Shown: one piece after another, positions 43,209 through 53,000 of the stretch
Layout: each line of letters begins with the position of its first letter
Position numbering within the stretch: position 1 is the stretch's first letter
Source of the DNA: Pseudopedobacter sp038243635
Lineage (GTDB): Bacteria; Bacteroidota; Bacteroidia; Sphingobacteriales; Sphingobacteriaceae
Direction of reading: 5' to 3'
DNA length: 64,000 bases
Assembly (NCBI GenBank): GCA_038243635.1
Contig: JBBSQW010000006.1
Span: 1-64,000, forward strand
Notes under the pieces: model-generated
Told to the model about the DNA's origin: nothing
Database searches by the model: none
What the model saw: the letters and a program-made list of their open reading frames with translations, nothing else
Program-made: the position numbers and the translations under genes

Positions 43209-46103
43209 CTAAGCCAAAATCTCTTTAATATCTGCTTCTGTTAGCGATTTAATAAAGCTGTCTTCCGTAGTAATTAAGCTTTTGGCGACACGCATTTTCT
43301 TGTTTTGGAGAGCCAGAATTTTTTCTTCCACCGTGTCTTTGGTAATAAATTTATAGATGAAAACGTTTTTAGTTTGCCCGATTCGGTGGGTTCTATCAAT
43401 CGCTTGTTGTTCTACGGCCGGGTTCCACCAAGGGTCCAAAATAAATACATAATCTGCTTCGGTCAGGTTTAAGCCTACGCCGCCTGCTTTCAATGAGATT
43501 AAAAAGATTTGGATATGATCTTCACTTTTAAACTCCTCCACTACTTTTCCGCGGTTTTGCGTACTACCATCTAAGTAGGAATAGTTAATGTGGTTTTTAT
43601 CAAAGTATTTGCGGTAAATATCCAGCTGCTTTACAAACTGCGAAAAGATTAAAACCTTATGTCCGGCTTCTATCACGCTTTCTAGCTTATGAATTACGTC
43701 TTCAAACTTACCCGAATCGCCGGTGTAATTCTCATCAACCATATACGGATGATTTGCTATTTGCCTTAACTTGGTTAAGCCTTGTAGCATTTGGATTGGC
43801 GATTTGCTGTAATCTCCTGTTTCAAGTGATTTTAACAATTCGTTGCGGTAGTCTGATTTGGTTTGCTCGTAAATGTCGGCTTGTGCCTCGCTCATCTCAC
43901 AATAAACTAAGTTTTCTGTTTTTGGAGGAAGTTCTGTAGCTACTTGCTCTTTGGTACGGCGCATTACGAACGGCTTAATGAGCACCTGTAGTTTCTGTGC
44001 TTTTTCTTCGTCCTTTTTCTTTTCTATAGGCTGTACAAACTCTGTTTGAAAAAAAGTTTGCGAACCCAACAAACCCGGGTTTATGAAAGACATTTGGGTC
44101 CACAGATCATTAACTGTGTTTTCTACTGGCGTACCAGATAATATCAATTTATGTTTAGATTTTAAGGATTTAACTGCTTTAAAAGATTTTGATGACGGGT
44201 TTTTGATGTTTTGGCTTTCATCTAAAATGATGTAATGGAAATACATCTCGCTCAGCAAATCAGTATCAACACGGGTAATGCCGTAGGTGGTAATTACCAC
44301 ATCGTATTTGTCAAAAATGGCGATGTCTTTTTCTCGAAAACTGCCGGTATAGGTATAAACTTTAAGTTTTGGCGTAAATTTTTTCGCCTCGTTAATCCAA
44401 TTGTAAATTAGCGAGGTCGGCATTATAATTAATGAAGTAGTATGAACATTTTGCACTTCTTGATCCTCTTTGCTTTTTTGTAATAGCGCTAACGTTTGGA
44501 TGGTTTTACCCAAACCCATATCATCTGCCAAGCAACCTCCAAAACTGTATTTCTGTAAAAAATGAAACCAGTCATAACCCGCTTTTTGGTAAGGACGCAA
44601 CACTCCTTTAAAGTGTAAAGGTGCTGTTACTTCATCAATATGAGCGAAATCGGCAAGCTTTTGCAGTTTTCTATCCATAGTGATGTTTGCCAATTCACTA
44701 TTTGCAAAATCATGCACCAAACCAACATGTAGCTTTTTTAAGCGCAGATGCTCATCGCCTTCCGAAAAGCTCAGCAGATTGCCATATTGCGAAAACCATT
44801 TTTCGGGAATGATAGCTATTTCGCCATTAGGCAAAGTAAATTCTCTTTTTTTATTAAGGATATGATTTTTAAGTTGAATAAAAGGGATTCTGTATTGCCC
44901 AAACTGAACGATGGCTTCAATATCAAACCAATCGTTTTTCTCGTTAATTTCTAAATCAATTTTACTGTTACCAATAACATACTTTTTTGCGCTGGTGTCT
45001 TGTTCAAATTCAAATCCTTGCTCTACTAAAATATCATGATGCTCGCTTATGAAATCGAAAACAGAAAGGGATTTATCTGCTTCTTCGTTTGCATTGGCAA
45101 CTTCTAGATGGACAAAAAGACCAGAGGGTTGACTTAATCCCATGGACAATAGCTCTTCTAGTTTCTTTTTTTCCCAAATTAAAGAGCGCTTTATTCGGTG
45201 GAAAGCGTAATCGTCACCGTCTTTTTCCATCCGTACAGTTACCGCTAAATCGCTGCCGGCTGGGAAAGTATATTTTCCGTATTTGAAAAAAAGCTGTATT
45301 TCTGAAGTGCCGTTGCTCACATAAACCACTTTTAATATCGGTGTGGCTTCATGTTTTTCGGTGTTGATGATAAACCCTTCGGCGTAAACGTGATATTTTT
45401 CAATCAGTGGCGATACAAATTTTTCAAAATAGGTTTCTTCTGATGATTTTGGGATAGAGATGAAGCGTTTGTTTAAAAACGGTTGGAGTTTTTTACCTTC
45501 TAAATCCTGTTCGAAGTCATAAAGCGTATCTTCCAATAATAAATAAGCGGGTTTGTTGGTAATCACTTGCGCATCTTTAAACATAAAATCGATGCGGTTA
45601 TCTAAATATTTGATAGTAGGGAAGTACCTGGTTTCAACTTCGTTTCTTCTAAAATGAAATAAAACGGTTGACGGCTTTTCTGCAAAATTCACTTGTTTTT
45701 CTACAGGCCATCCTTCTTTACTCATTACGTGGATCTCTTTTCCGTGTAAAAGCTTTAAAATTTCAGCAAGTTTTTTTTCTATTTTCGGACGAACGAAGTC
45801 GTAGGATTTGTCATCCCACATTTTTGCAAAAAACTCGGTTGCTCTTACGTTTTTCTTGAATAGCTTTTTGATAACGTAATCCTGCTCAATCTCTTCGCAA
45901 AGTTTAATAAGCTTAATGTCGGTTGCGTTAATGACTTCGCTAAACTCATCATAAGTATGAGAAAAAATTCTTTGATGGGTTAGCGAAAAGCCTCCATCAG
46001 TATTTAACTGAACGATATGCGGTTCAATTAAAAATCCAAAATAATCATGCTTAGCCAATGAATAAACCAGTTTGTAGGGTTTATCTGTTGCAACTCTTAA
46101 CAT
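43209..46103 (-). CDS. SNF2/DEAD-box family helicase (RapA-like ATPase)
   Basis: 964 aa. The first half (about 1-480) has no recognised domain beyond the SNF2-associated region found in Bacteroidota. The motor starts with Walker A LADDMGLGKTIQTLALLQ (about 525), DESQNIKNP as the DEAH-type box (about 632), and ends with the helicase C lobe: SYLDGSTQNRGKVVEEF, SLKAGGVGLNLTEADYVFIL and DRTHRIGQTKNVFIYKF. It should remodel protein-DNA complexes or translocate on duplex DNA. It stands alone between the met and trp genes. Confidence 0.93.
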   Translation of the reverse strand: MLRVATDKPYKLVYSLAKHDYFGFLIEPHIVQLNTDGGFSLTHQRIFSHTYDEFSEVINATDIKLIKLCEEIEQDYVIKKLFKKNVRATEFFAKMWDDKSYDFVRPKIEKKLAEILKLLHGKEIHVMSKEGWPVEKQVNFAEKPSTVLFHFRRNEVETRYFPTIKYLDNRIDFMFKDAQVITNKPAYLLLEDTLYDFEQDLEGKKLQPFLNKRFISIPKSSEETYFEKFVSPLIEKYHVYAEGFIINTEKHEATPILKVVYVSNGTSEIQLFFKYGKYTFPAGSDLAVTVRMEKDGDDYAFHRIKRSLIWEKKKLEELLSMGLSQPSGLFVHLEVANANEEADKSLSVFDFISEHHDILVEQGFEFEQDTSAKKYVIGNSKIDLEINEKNDWFDIEAIVQFGQYRIPFIQLKNHILNKKREFTLPNGEIAIIPEKWFSQYGNLLSFSEGDEHLRLKKLHVGLVHDFANSELANITMDRKLQKLADFAHIDEVTAPLHFKGVLRPYQKAGYDWFHFLQKYSFGGCLADDMGLGKTIQTLALLQKSKEDQEVQNVHTTSLIIMPTSLIYNWINEAKKFTPKLKVYTYTGSFREKDIAIFDKYDVVITTYGITRVDTDLLSEMYFHYIILDESQNIKNPSSKSFKAVKSLKSKHKLILSGTPVENTVNDLWTQMSFINPGLLGSQTFFQTEFVQPIEKKKDEEKAQKLQVLIKPFVMRRTKEQVATELPPKTENLVYCEMSEAQADIYEQTKSDYRNELLKSLETGDYSKSPIQMLQGLTKLRQIANHPYMVDENYTGDSGKFEDVIHKLESVIEAGHKVLIFSQFVKQLDIYRKYFDKNHINYSYLDGSTQNRGKVVEEFKSEDHIQIFLISLKAGGVGLNLTEADYVFILDPWWNPAVEQQAIDRTHRIGQTKNVFIYKFITKDTVEEKILALQNKKMRVAKSLITTEDSFIKSLTEADIKEILA

Positions 46104-46422
46104 CGTAGAAGAAAAAAAATTTAGAGAAGGTAGCGATAGAAAAAATCTAAAAGTATGAAGAGATTTTGATACTTTTTAGTGTAATGGAATATTTAATTTT
46201 TGTTTGGAAACTGTCCGTCTAAGTGAAGTCTAATACTAACTAAAGAGGAGTGAAGGTTTTTGACAGAGATCACAGCGTTGGGTTAGTCTTTGTTTACCAG
46301 ATTAATCAGAAATGGTTTTCCGCCTTCAATGGAAAAACATCTTTTTTTATTTTACACGAAATCCGACGTTTCCAAGGAATAAAATTACCCGAGGAATGTC
46401 TTACGGCATTTTGGAAGTAAAC
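46104..46422. other. Intergenic region between the SNF2 gene and trpC
   Basis: 319 bp. I see no gene, no riboswitch and no strong hairpin. It contains no remnant of trpF, trpB or trpA that I can recognise. Confidence 0.4.
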
Positions 46423-47205
46423 TTAAATCTGTTTTACAAACTCCGCCATTGCTAAACCTGGGTTTGCGGTACGCATAAAGTTTTCGCCAATTAGAAAACC
46501 GTTGAAACCGGCTTTTTTTAATATTTTAATAGTTTCTGGCTCACTGATGGCACTTTCTGATATTTTAAGAAATTCCGCTGGGATAACTTCTGCTAGCGAC
46601 AAAGAAGTATCGATACTCACCGTAAAATCTTTCAGGTTTCTGTTGTTTACACCTACTACATCTAGGTAGGGATTCAAACTTCTGTCCAATTCTTCGCGGT
46701 TATGAACTTCTAACAAAGTGCTCAATCCTAAAGATTTAGCAAGTTTTGCAAAGTTTAAAATCTCATCGGGTGTTAAACAAGCTGCAATCAACAAAACAAT
46801 ATCAGCACCAATGGCTTTTGCTTCAATAATTTGATACTCATCTACCATAAAATCCTTACGTAAAATTGGGATTTCATTGACCATACGAGCAGCAATTAAA
46901 TCATCTTCATGACCCATAAAAAAGTCATGATCAGTTAAAACAGATAAAGCCGAGGCATCCGCTTTCGCATAACCCGTAGTAACTTCTTCTACGGTAACTT
47001 GATCATTAATAATCCCTTTTGAAGGAGATTTTCTTTTAAATTCTGCTATAATTCCAGATTTGTTTGGGTCTGTTAAAAATGATTTTAAACTGTATGTTTC
47101 TCGCAAAAACGCCGGAAAGTTTTCTAAATCTTTAATGCTATTTTTTGCTTTCGCCGATGCTACTTCTTCTTTTTTACGAGCAACTATTTTATTTAGGATA
47201 TTCAT
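46423..47205 (-). CDS. trpC: Indole-3-glycerol phosphate synthase
   Basis: 260 aa TIM barrel. SGIIAEFKRKSPSKGIIND holds the catalytic Lys, ILRKDFMVDEYQIIEAKAIG and LLEVHNREELD follow, and VVGVNNRNLKDF, ISESAIS and FLIGENFMR complete the phosphate site. It closes the indole ring in tryptophan synthesis. It follows trpG by 102 nt with no trpD between, and no other trp gene follows. Confidence 0.97.
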   Translation of the reverse strand: MNILNKIVARKKEEVASAKAKNSIKDLENFPAFLRETYSLKSFLTDPNKSGIIAEFKRKSPSKGIINDQVTVEEVTTGYAKADASALSVLTDHDFFMGHEDDLIAARMVNEIPILRKDFMVDEYQIIEAKAIGADIVLLIAACLTPDEILNFAKLAKSLGLSTLLEVHNREELDRSLNPYLDVVGVNNRNLKDFTVSIDTSLSLAEVIPAEFLKISESAISEPETIKILKKAGFNGFLIGENFMRTANPGLAMAEFVKQI

Positions 47206-47211
47206 TTTTTG

Positions 47212-47316
47212 TTAAGGTTTGAGGTTTAGGGTGTGAGGCTTAAGGTTACTGGGTCATGAAAAAAAGGTTTTTAAGGTTTATGCCTTCAACCTTTTACCTT
47301 ACGCCTTCTACCTTGC
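47212..47316 (+). repeat. Paired heptanucleotide arrays in the trpG-trpC spacer
   Basis: Five 7-nt units close to TTAAGGT/TTGAGGT (47212-47246), then five close to ACCTTAC/GCCTTCT (47282-47316). The second half is the complement of the first and extends over the trpG stop codon. Confidence 0.7.
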
Positions 47317-47877
47317 TTCCAGCCAATTAGCAATCATTTCTTTTCCGTATTCTGTTAATATAGATTCTGGATGAAACTGAACTCCTCTTACATCTAAATC
47401 ACGGTGACTTAAAGCCATCATTACCCCTTTTTCATCGGTTGCGGTAACTAATAATTCTTCTGGTAAATTATCTGGTTTTACCGCCCAAGAATGGTATCTG
47501 CCAATTTTAAAGCCGCTTTGCAAACCGGTGAATAGCAGTTCTTTTGGATCGGTGATTACAATATTGGTAGCTGTCCCGTGAACTGGTCTTTCCAAATTGT
47601 ACAATTCGCCACCAAAAACTTCGGCTATGGCTTGCTGACCCAAGCAAACGCCCAAAATGCTTTTTGTTTTGGCGTAAGTTTTAATCACCTCCAAAAGTAA
47701 ACCCGCTTCTGACGGTATTCCTGGTCCGGGTGAAAGTAAAATTTTATCAAATGCATCTACGTCTTCAATCTTAAACTTATCATTTCTCCAAACCTCTGCT
47801 TGGTGACCTAACTCGTTTAACAAATGCACCAAATTATAGGTGAAAGAATCGTAATTATCTATAACTAGTATTTTCAT
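47308..47877 (-). CDS. trpG: Anthranilate synthase component II (glutamine amidotransferase)
   Basis: 189 aa. The triad is visible: Cys78 in ILGVCLGQQAIAE, and His-Glu in VRGVQFHPESILTEYG. LLSPGPGIPSEAG is the oxyanion region. It gives ammonia to TrpE. The HGTATNIVI block is typical for TrpG rather than PabA, though some bacteria use one protein for both. The last residues (LEAR) are encoded where the repeat array begins. Confidence 0.96.
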   Translation of the reverse strand: MKILVIDNYDSFTYNLVHLLNELGHQAEVWRNDKFKIEDVDAFDKILLSPGPGIPSEAGLLLEVIKTYAKTKSILGVCLGQQAIAEVFGGELYNLERPVHGTATNIVITDPKELLFTGLQSGFKIGRYHSWAVKPDNLPEELLVTATDEKGVMMALSHRDLDVRGVQFHPESILTEYGKEMIANWLEAR

Positions 47878-47884
47878 TTTTTTT

Positions 47885-48002
47885 GTGGTTTAAGGTTGGT
47901 GGTCTAAGGTTTAAGGCCTTATCGCATTGTCAACCTAAATGTTTTTATTCAAGAGTATTTAAAAATTTGCAAATCCCTTAAACCTCAAGGCTTACACCTT
48001 CT
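47885..48002 (+). repeat. Paired heptanucleotide arrays in the trpE-trpG spacer
   Basis: Five 7-nt units close to AAGGTTT/GTGGTCT (47885-47919), a 55-nt gap, then four close to ACCTCAA/ACCTTCT (47975-48002). The halves are complementary. Confidence 0.7.
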
Positions 48003-48004
48003 AC

Positions 48005-49417
48005 TTATATCTCCTCTGCTTGCTTAAGTGCATTTCTTAACGCTGCTATTTTATGGTTAACCTCATTCAATTCAGACTCTGGATTCGAGTCAGCTACAAT
48101 TCCAGCGCCAGCTTGATAATGCAGTTTGTTGGCTTTACTCAAAAACGAGCGAATCATAATGGCATGATTAAAATCTCCGTTAAAGCCCATAAAGCCAATG
48201 GCGCCACTGTAAAAACTACGTTTGCTTTTCTCGTATTGGTCTATCAATTCTATAGCTCTGTATTTTGGAGCACCGCTTAAAGTACCAGCCGGGAAAGTAT
48301 CCGCAACAATTTTAAATGGGTTTACTCCTAATTTTAGCTTGCCACTTACTTTTGAAACCAAATGGATTAAGTGCGAGTAAAACTGAACTTCTTTGTAAGC
48401 TTCCACTTTTACCTCGGTACAATGTCTGCTTAAATCATTACGAGCTAAATCTACCAACATCACATGTTCTGCAGATTCTTTTGGGTCGTTTTGCAGTTCT
48501 TCTGCAATCACTTTATCTTGAATATCATTTCCGGATCGTTTGAAGGTGCCAGCAATTGGATAAATAGAAGCTACTCCTTTTTTAATTGTCAATTGTGCTT
48601 CGGGCGAAGACCCAAATATTTTAAAACTTCCGTAATCAAAATAAAATAAATATGGCGAAGGATTGATGGAGCGTAAAGCTCGGTAAACGTTAAATTCGTC
48701 CCCCAGAAAAGAAGTTTGGAAAGCTCGCGATGGCACAATCTGAAAAACATCTCCACGGTAAACGTGTTTCTTCATGGTTTCTACCAAAGTAATAAACTCT
48801 TCATCTTTTAAGTTTGAAGTTTCTTCACCTTGTAAATTGAACTTGTATTCCGGGAAGTTTTTGTTCTGAATTAAGTATTCAATTTTCTCTAAACCGTTTA
48901 ATTCTTTTTCAAACTCAGTTTCGTTTTTTACGATGTATAACTCGTTTTTAAAATGGTCTATCGCAATGATATAATGGTAAATATGGTATTGAAAAATCGG
49001 GATTTCACGTTCGTCATTGTCGTCAGTTTTAAGTTTAATGTCCTCAAAAAATTCAACTGCTTCATGTGTAAAGTAACCAAATAAACCATCGGTGATGAAC
49101 TTTAGACTGGTGTCGGCGTTGCTTTCAAAGTTCTTTCTAAAATTGTAAACCTCATCGCTAAGGTTAAATTCTCCTAACTGTAAAGTTTCTATGCTTTCGT
49201 CAGGATAGGTTTTGGTTAAAACGCTTTTGTTTAAGATTATAGATGCTATTGGGTCACAGCAAACGTAACTCATGCTGTTTTCTCTGCTGTGATAATCCGA
49301 GCTTTCTAACAGCAAGCTGTTCGGGAAAACATCGCGTAAACGCAGGTAAATACTCACGGGCGTGGTGGTGTCTGCTAATAATTTTTTATAGGATACATTT
49401 AATTTAAATGTCTTCAT
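48005..49417 (-). CDS. trpE: Anthranilate synthase component I
   Basis: 470 aa chorismate-binding enzyme. The N-terminal LLLESSDYHSRENSMSYVC holds the LLES tryptophan feedback motif. The C-terminal core has DVFQIVPSRAF, ASIYPIAGTFKRSG, VDLARNDLSRHC, TLSGAPKYRAIELI and YSGAIGFMGFNGDFNHAIMIR. It converts chorismate to anthranilate with TrpG. It is the first structural gene after the trp leader and attenuator. Confidence 0.97.
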   Translation of the reverse strand: MKTFKLNVSYKKLLADTTTPVSIYLRLRDVFPNSLLLESSDYHSRENSMSYVCCDPIASIILNKSVLTKTYPDESIETLQLGEFNLSDEVYNFRKNFESNADTSLKFITDGLFGYFTHEAVEFFEDIKLKTDDNDEREIPIFQYHIYHYIIAIDHFKNELYIVKNETEFEKELNGLEKIEYLIQNKNFPEYKFNLQGEETSNLKDEEFITLVETMKKHVYRGDVFQIVPSRAFQTSFLGDEFNVYRALRSINPSPYLFYFDYGSFKIFGSSPEAQLTIKKGVASIYPIAGTFKRSGNDIQDKVIAEELQNDPKESAEHVMLVDLARNDLSRHCTEVKVEAYKEVQFYSHLIHLVSKVSGKLKLGVNPFKIVADTFPAGTLSGAPKYRAIELIDQYEKSKRSFYSGAIGFMGFNGDFNHAIMIRSFLSKANKLHYQAGAGIVADSNPESELNEVNHKIAALRNALKQAEEI

Positions 49418-49444
49418 GCTTTTATGTTTTACAAATCTTAAATC

Positions 49445-49475
49445 AAAAAAAAACCCGACGGATTAGCGTCGGGTT
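49445..49475 (-). terminator. trp attenuator (rho-independent)
   Basis: On the minus strand AACCCGACG and CGTCGGGTT form a 9-bp stem around a 6-nt loop, followed by a run of T. It lies between the leader peptide (stop at 49507) and trpE (ATG at 49417), so it ends transcription before trpE. Confidence 0.9.
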
Positions 49476-49506
49476 CATATTTGTTTAGGTTTGGATTAAA
49501 TTCATT

Positions 49507-49584
49507 TTAATATACAAATACAGTTACCGAAGCGAAGTTTTTACATTGCCACCAATAGCTGTTTGTATTGTTTTTGTTATTCAT
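49507..49584 (-). CDS. trpL: trp operon leader peptide with tandem Trp codons
   Basis: A 25-codon ORF on the minus strand, starting MNNKNNTNSYWWQCKN and ending VFVY. Two adjacent TGG codons are at positions 11-12. The terminator hairpin begins 31 nt after its stop codon and trpE follows. This is the layout of ribosome-mediated attenuation: ribosome stalling at the Trp codons when charged tRNA-Trp is low should prevent the terminator. TCGG within codons 18-19 could pair with CCGA in the 5' arm of the terminator as part of an antiterminator, but this pairing is short. The ORF is too short for routine gene calling. Confidence 0.85.
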   Translation of the reverse strand: MNNKNNTNSYWWQCKNFASVTVFVY

Positions 49585-49591
49585 TGCTTCG

Positions 49592-49599
49592 CAAAATTA
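49592..49599 (-). promoter_or_regulatory. -7 box of the trp operon promoter
   Basis: The minus strand reads TAATTTTG, a TAnnTTTG match, 7 nt before the trpL ATG. The leader peptide would be read from a nearly leaderless mRNA. Confidence 0.6.
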
Positions 49600-49830
49600 T
49601 AAAGAAAATTGACTTAGAGAAATTTTTTTGAATTTATTTAAGTAATCTCGTCGTATCGATTCAAAAATCTTAATAATGGAATTATGATTCCTGGCCATTC
49701 ACTCAAGCCAGAGCACTGATCAAAATTGTGCTTTAATTCGGCCTAGCAAATTCCGCAGGCAAGAGTTTATTCACTTTGTTAATTGTTCTTATAGGCTTTC
49801 ATATATTCGTTTTCACTCGGTTTTTTGGTT

Positions 49831-49852
49831 ACTTTTTTTACGGAAAAAAAGT
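49831..49852. repeat. Short hairpin in the trpL-mfd intergenic region
   Basis: ACTTTTTTT (49831-49839) is complementary to AAAAAAAGT (49844-49852). It lies in about 430 bp of otherwise featureless sequence between the trp promoter and the mfd promoter. The surrounding text (GGTTTTTTGGTTACTT) resembles hairpins dispersed in Bacteroidota genomes. Confidence 0.4.
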
Positions 49853-50027
49853 CACTGCCATTTGCCATGCAAGAGGGCAGGCAAGCCTTGTGCGTAAAAG
49901 CCGAAGATTTCAATTTGAGGCTTATTTCTAAATCACCGACAAAAGGAAAAAAGATAGTTTTGTTGAAACTGAAAATCTTTAACAAAAATGTAAAATCTCT
50001 TAAAAACAGAATTCTCATTCCATTGTT

Positions 50028-50035
50028 TATATTTG
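50028..50035 (+). promoter_or_regulatory. -7 box abutting mfd
   Basis: TATATTTG is a full TAnnTTTG match, 7 nt before the ATG at 50043. Confidence 0.55.
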
Positions 50036-50042
50036 TGTGTTC

Positions 50043-53000
50043 ATGAATATTAAATCAATTTTAGCGCAATATAAAACAGATGAGCGAGTGCTCAGTTTAA
50101 CAAAAGCGCTGCAAAATAAAGCTTCACGCATTCAGTTGAAAGGCTTAATAGGTTCTTTGGATGCATTTACTGCGGCTGCAACTTATTTTTTAAGCCATAG
50201 AAATATGGTTTTCGTTTTCCCAGATCGGGAAGAAGCCAATTACTTTCAAGCAGATTTAGAAAGCTTGATGGAAAAAGAAGTGTTAGTTTTTCCTTCATCT
50301 TACCGTAAATCTTTTGACTTTACCCAAACCGATTCGGCAAATGTATTGATGAGGGCAGAGGTTTTAAGTGAGCTGAGCAAAACCCACGAATTCGGAAATT
50401 TGATTGTTACTTACCCTGAAGCGCTCGCGGAAAAGGTAATCGACAGAAATGCGCTCGAAAAAAACACATTAGAAATTTCAATTAATAATAAGCTAAGTAT
50501 TGAGTTTATTAATGAATTTTTGATTGATTACGATTTTGAACGTACAGATTTTGTTTATGAACCTGGGCAATTTTCTGTTCGTGGTGGTATTGTAGATATT
50601 TTCTCTTTTTCCCACGAATTACCTTACCGTATAGAGTTTTTTGGTGACCATATTGAGAGCATTCGAACGTTCGAAATTGAAAGTCAGCTTTCAGTTGAAC
50701 ATGTAAAATTCATTACCATTGTCCCTAACGTACAAGCTAAGTTTTTGACGGAGAGCAATATTTCTCTGCTAGAATTTATTGATAAAGATGCGGTGGTTTG
50801 GTTTAAGGATGTTCAGTTTACGTTGGATGTGATTAAAGCTGGCTATAAAAAAGCTTCGGAGCTGTGGAAAGCTTTATCGCCAGCACAAAAGCAACAAAAC
50901 CCAGATTGGATTGATCCAAAGTTTGCTTTTACGGATGATAAAATGTTGGCCGACCAGCTGAACGACTACCCAGTTGTAGAGTTTGGAAAACAGTTTTTTT
51001 ACCATGCTACGGAGGCGATTAATTTTGATGCTCGTCCGCAGCCTTCGTTTAACAAGGACTTTACTTTGTTAATGCACAACATTCAGCAAAATGAACAGCA
51101 AAAAATCAATAATTATATTTTAACAGATTCATCAAAACAGCAGGAACGTTTGTTCGCTATTTTTGATGATTTAAATAAAGCGATAAAATTTAATCCGATA
51201 AACGTTTCCATTAGGGAAGGTTTTATTGATCACGAACAAAAAATTGCTTGTTATACCGATCATCAAATTTTTGATAGATACTATAAATACAAGCAGAAAC
51301 GTGGTTATACCAAGTCACAATCCATCACATTAAAAGAACTTCGCGATTTAAAACCGGGAGATTTTATCACCCACATTGATCATGGTGTTGGAAAATATGC
51401 TGGTTTGGAAAAGGTAGAAGTGAACGGTAAAACGCAGGAAATGATTCGTTTGGTTTATGCCGATAACGACTTGCTTTATGTGAATATCAACTCGCTAAAT
51501 CGCATTTCTAAATACGCCGGCAAAGAAGGTCAGGTGCCAAAAATGAATAAATTGGGTACTGATGTTTGGGATAAGCTAAAGAAAACCACAAAAAAAAAAG
51601 TTAAAGACATTGCCCGCGACCTCATAAAACTTTATGCAGTGCGTAAAGCGCAGGAAGGAATGGCTTTTTCGCCAGATACTTATTTGCAAAATGAACTGGA
51701 AGCTTCTTTTATTTATGAGGATACGCCAGATCAGGAAAAGGCTACAGCCGATGTGAAAAAAGATATGGAATCGCCCAATCCAATGGATCGTTTGATTTGT
51801 GGCGATGTTGGTTTCGGTAAAACAGAAATAGCAATCAGAGCAGCTTTTAAAGCAGCAACGGATGGTAAGCAAGTCGCTATTTTAGTGCCGACTACTATTT
51901 TGGCCATGCAACATTATAAAACGTTTAATGAACGTTTAAAAGACTTCCCTGTCCGTACGGATTATATTAACCGTTTTAAATCTACAAAACAAGTAAAAGA
52001 AACTTTAGAGGATTTAAAAGCCGGCAAAGTGGATATCATTATTGGTACGCACAAACTGGTGAGTAAAGATGTGAAGTTCAAAGATTTAGGTTTGCTGATT
52101 ATTGATGAAGAGCAAAAATTTGGAGTTTCTGTAAAGGAAAAACTAAAGCAGTTTAGAGCTAACGTAGATACTTTAACGCTTACTGCAACGCCAATTCCAC
52201 GGACTTTGCATTTTTCTTTAATGGGCGCTCGAGATTTATCAATCATGCAAACGCCACCGCCTAACCGGCAGGCAGTACAAACTGAACTTCATGTATTTAA
52301 TGAGACTTTAATTAAAGAAGCTGTTGAATTTGAGTTGGACAGAGACGGACAAGTTTTCTTCATCCATAACCGGGTTGCAGATTTACGGCAGCTGGGTGGT
52401 TTAATCCAAAAGCTGGTGCCAAAAGCTAAAATTGCTATTGCTCACGGGCAGTTAGAAGGTGATAAGTTGGAAGATGTAATGCTTGATTTTATTGACGGTA
52501 AATATGATGTTTTAGTGGCGACCACAATTATTGAAGCTGGTTTGGATGTACCAAATGCGAACACCATGCTGATTAACCACGCTCATATGTTTGGTTTAAG
52601 CGATTTACACCAGATGCGAGGCCGAGTTGGGCGTTCGAACAAAAAAGCTTTCTGTTATTTGTTGAGTCCGCCATTGTCTACGCTAACTTCTGAAGCTAGA
52701 AAAAGGTTGAGCGCAATTGAAGAGTTTTCTGATTTGGGGAGCGGTTTTAATGTTGCCATGCGAGATTTGGATATTCGCGGAAGCGGGAACCTGTTAGGTG
52801 CTGAACAAAGCGGTTTTATTGCCGAAATTGGTTTCGATATGTACCATAAAATTTTAGACGAAGCCATTCAGGAGTTAAAAGAAGACGAATTTAAAGGCTT
52901 GTTTGCTGACGATCAACCTCGTCCGTTCGTGAGTTTTACGCAGATTGACACGGATATGGAATTGATGATTCCCGATGAGTATGTAACCAACATTCAGGAG

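Noticed and set aside
49779..50018. 79-codon minus-strand ORF between trp and mfd
   Set aside because: It reads through a hairpin (49831-49852) and the text KKVTKK is a common translation of dispersed Bacteroidota hairpins; no gene-like context.
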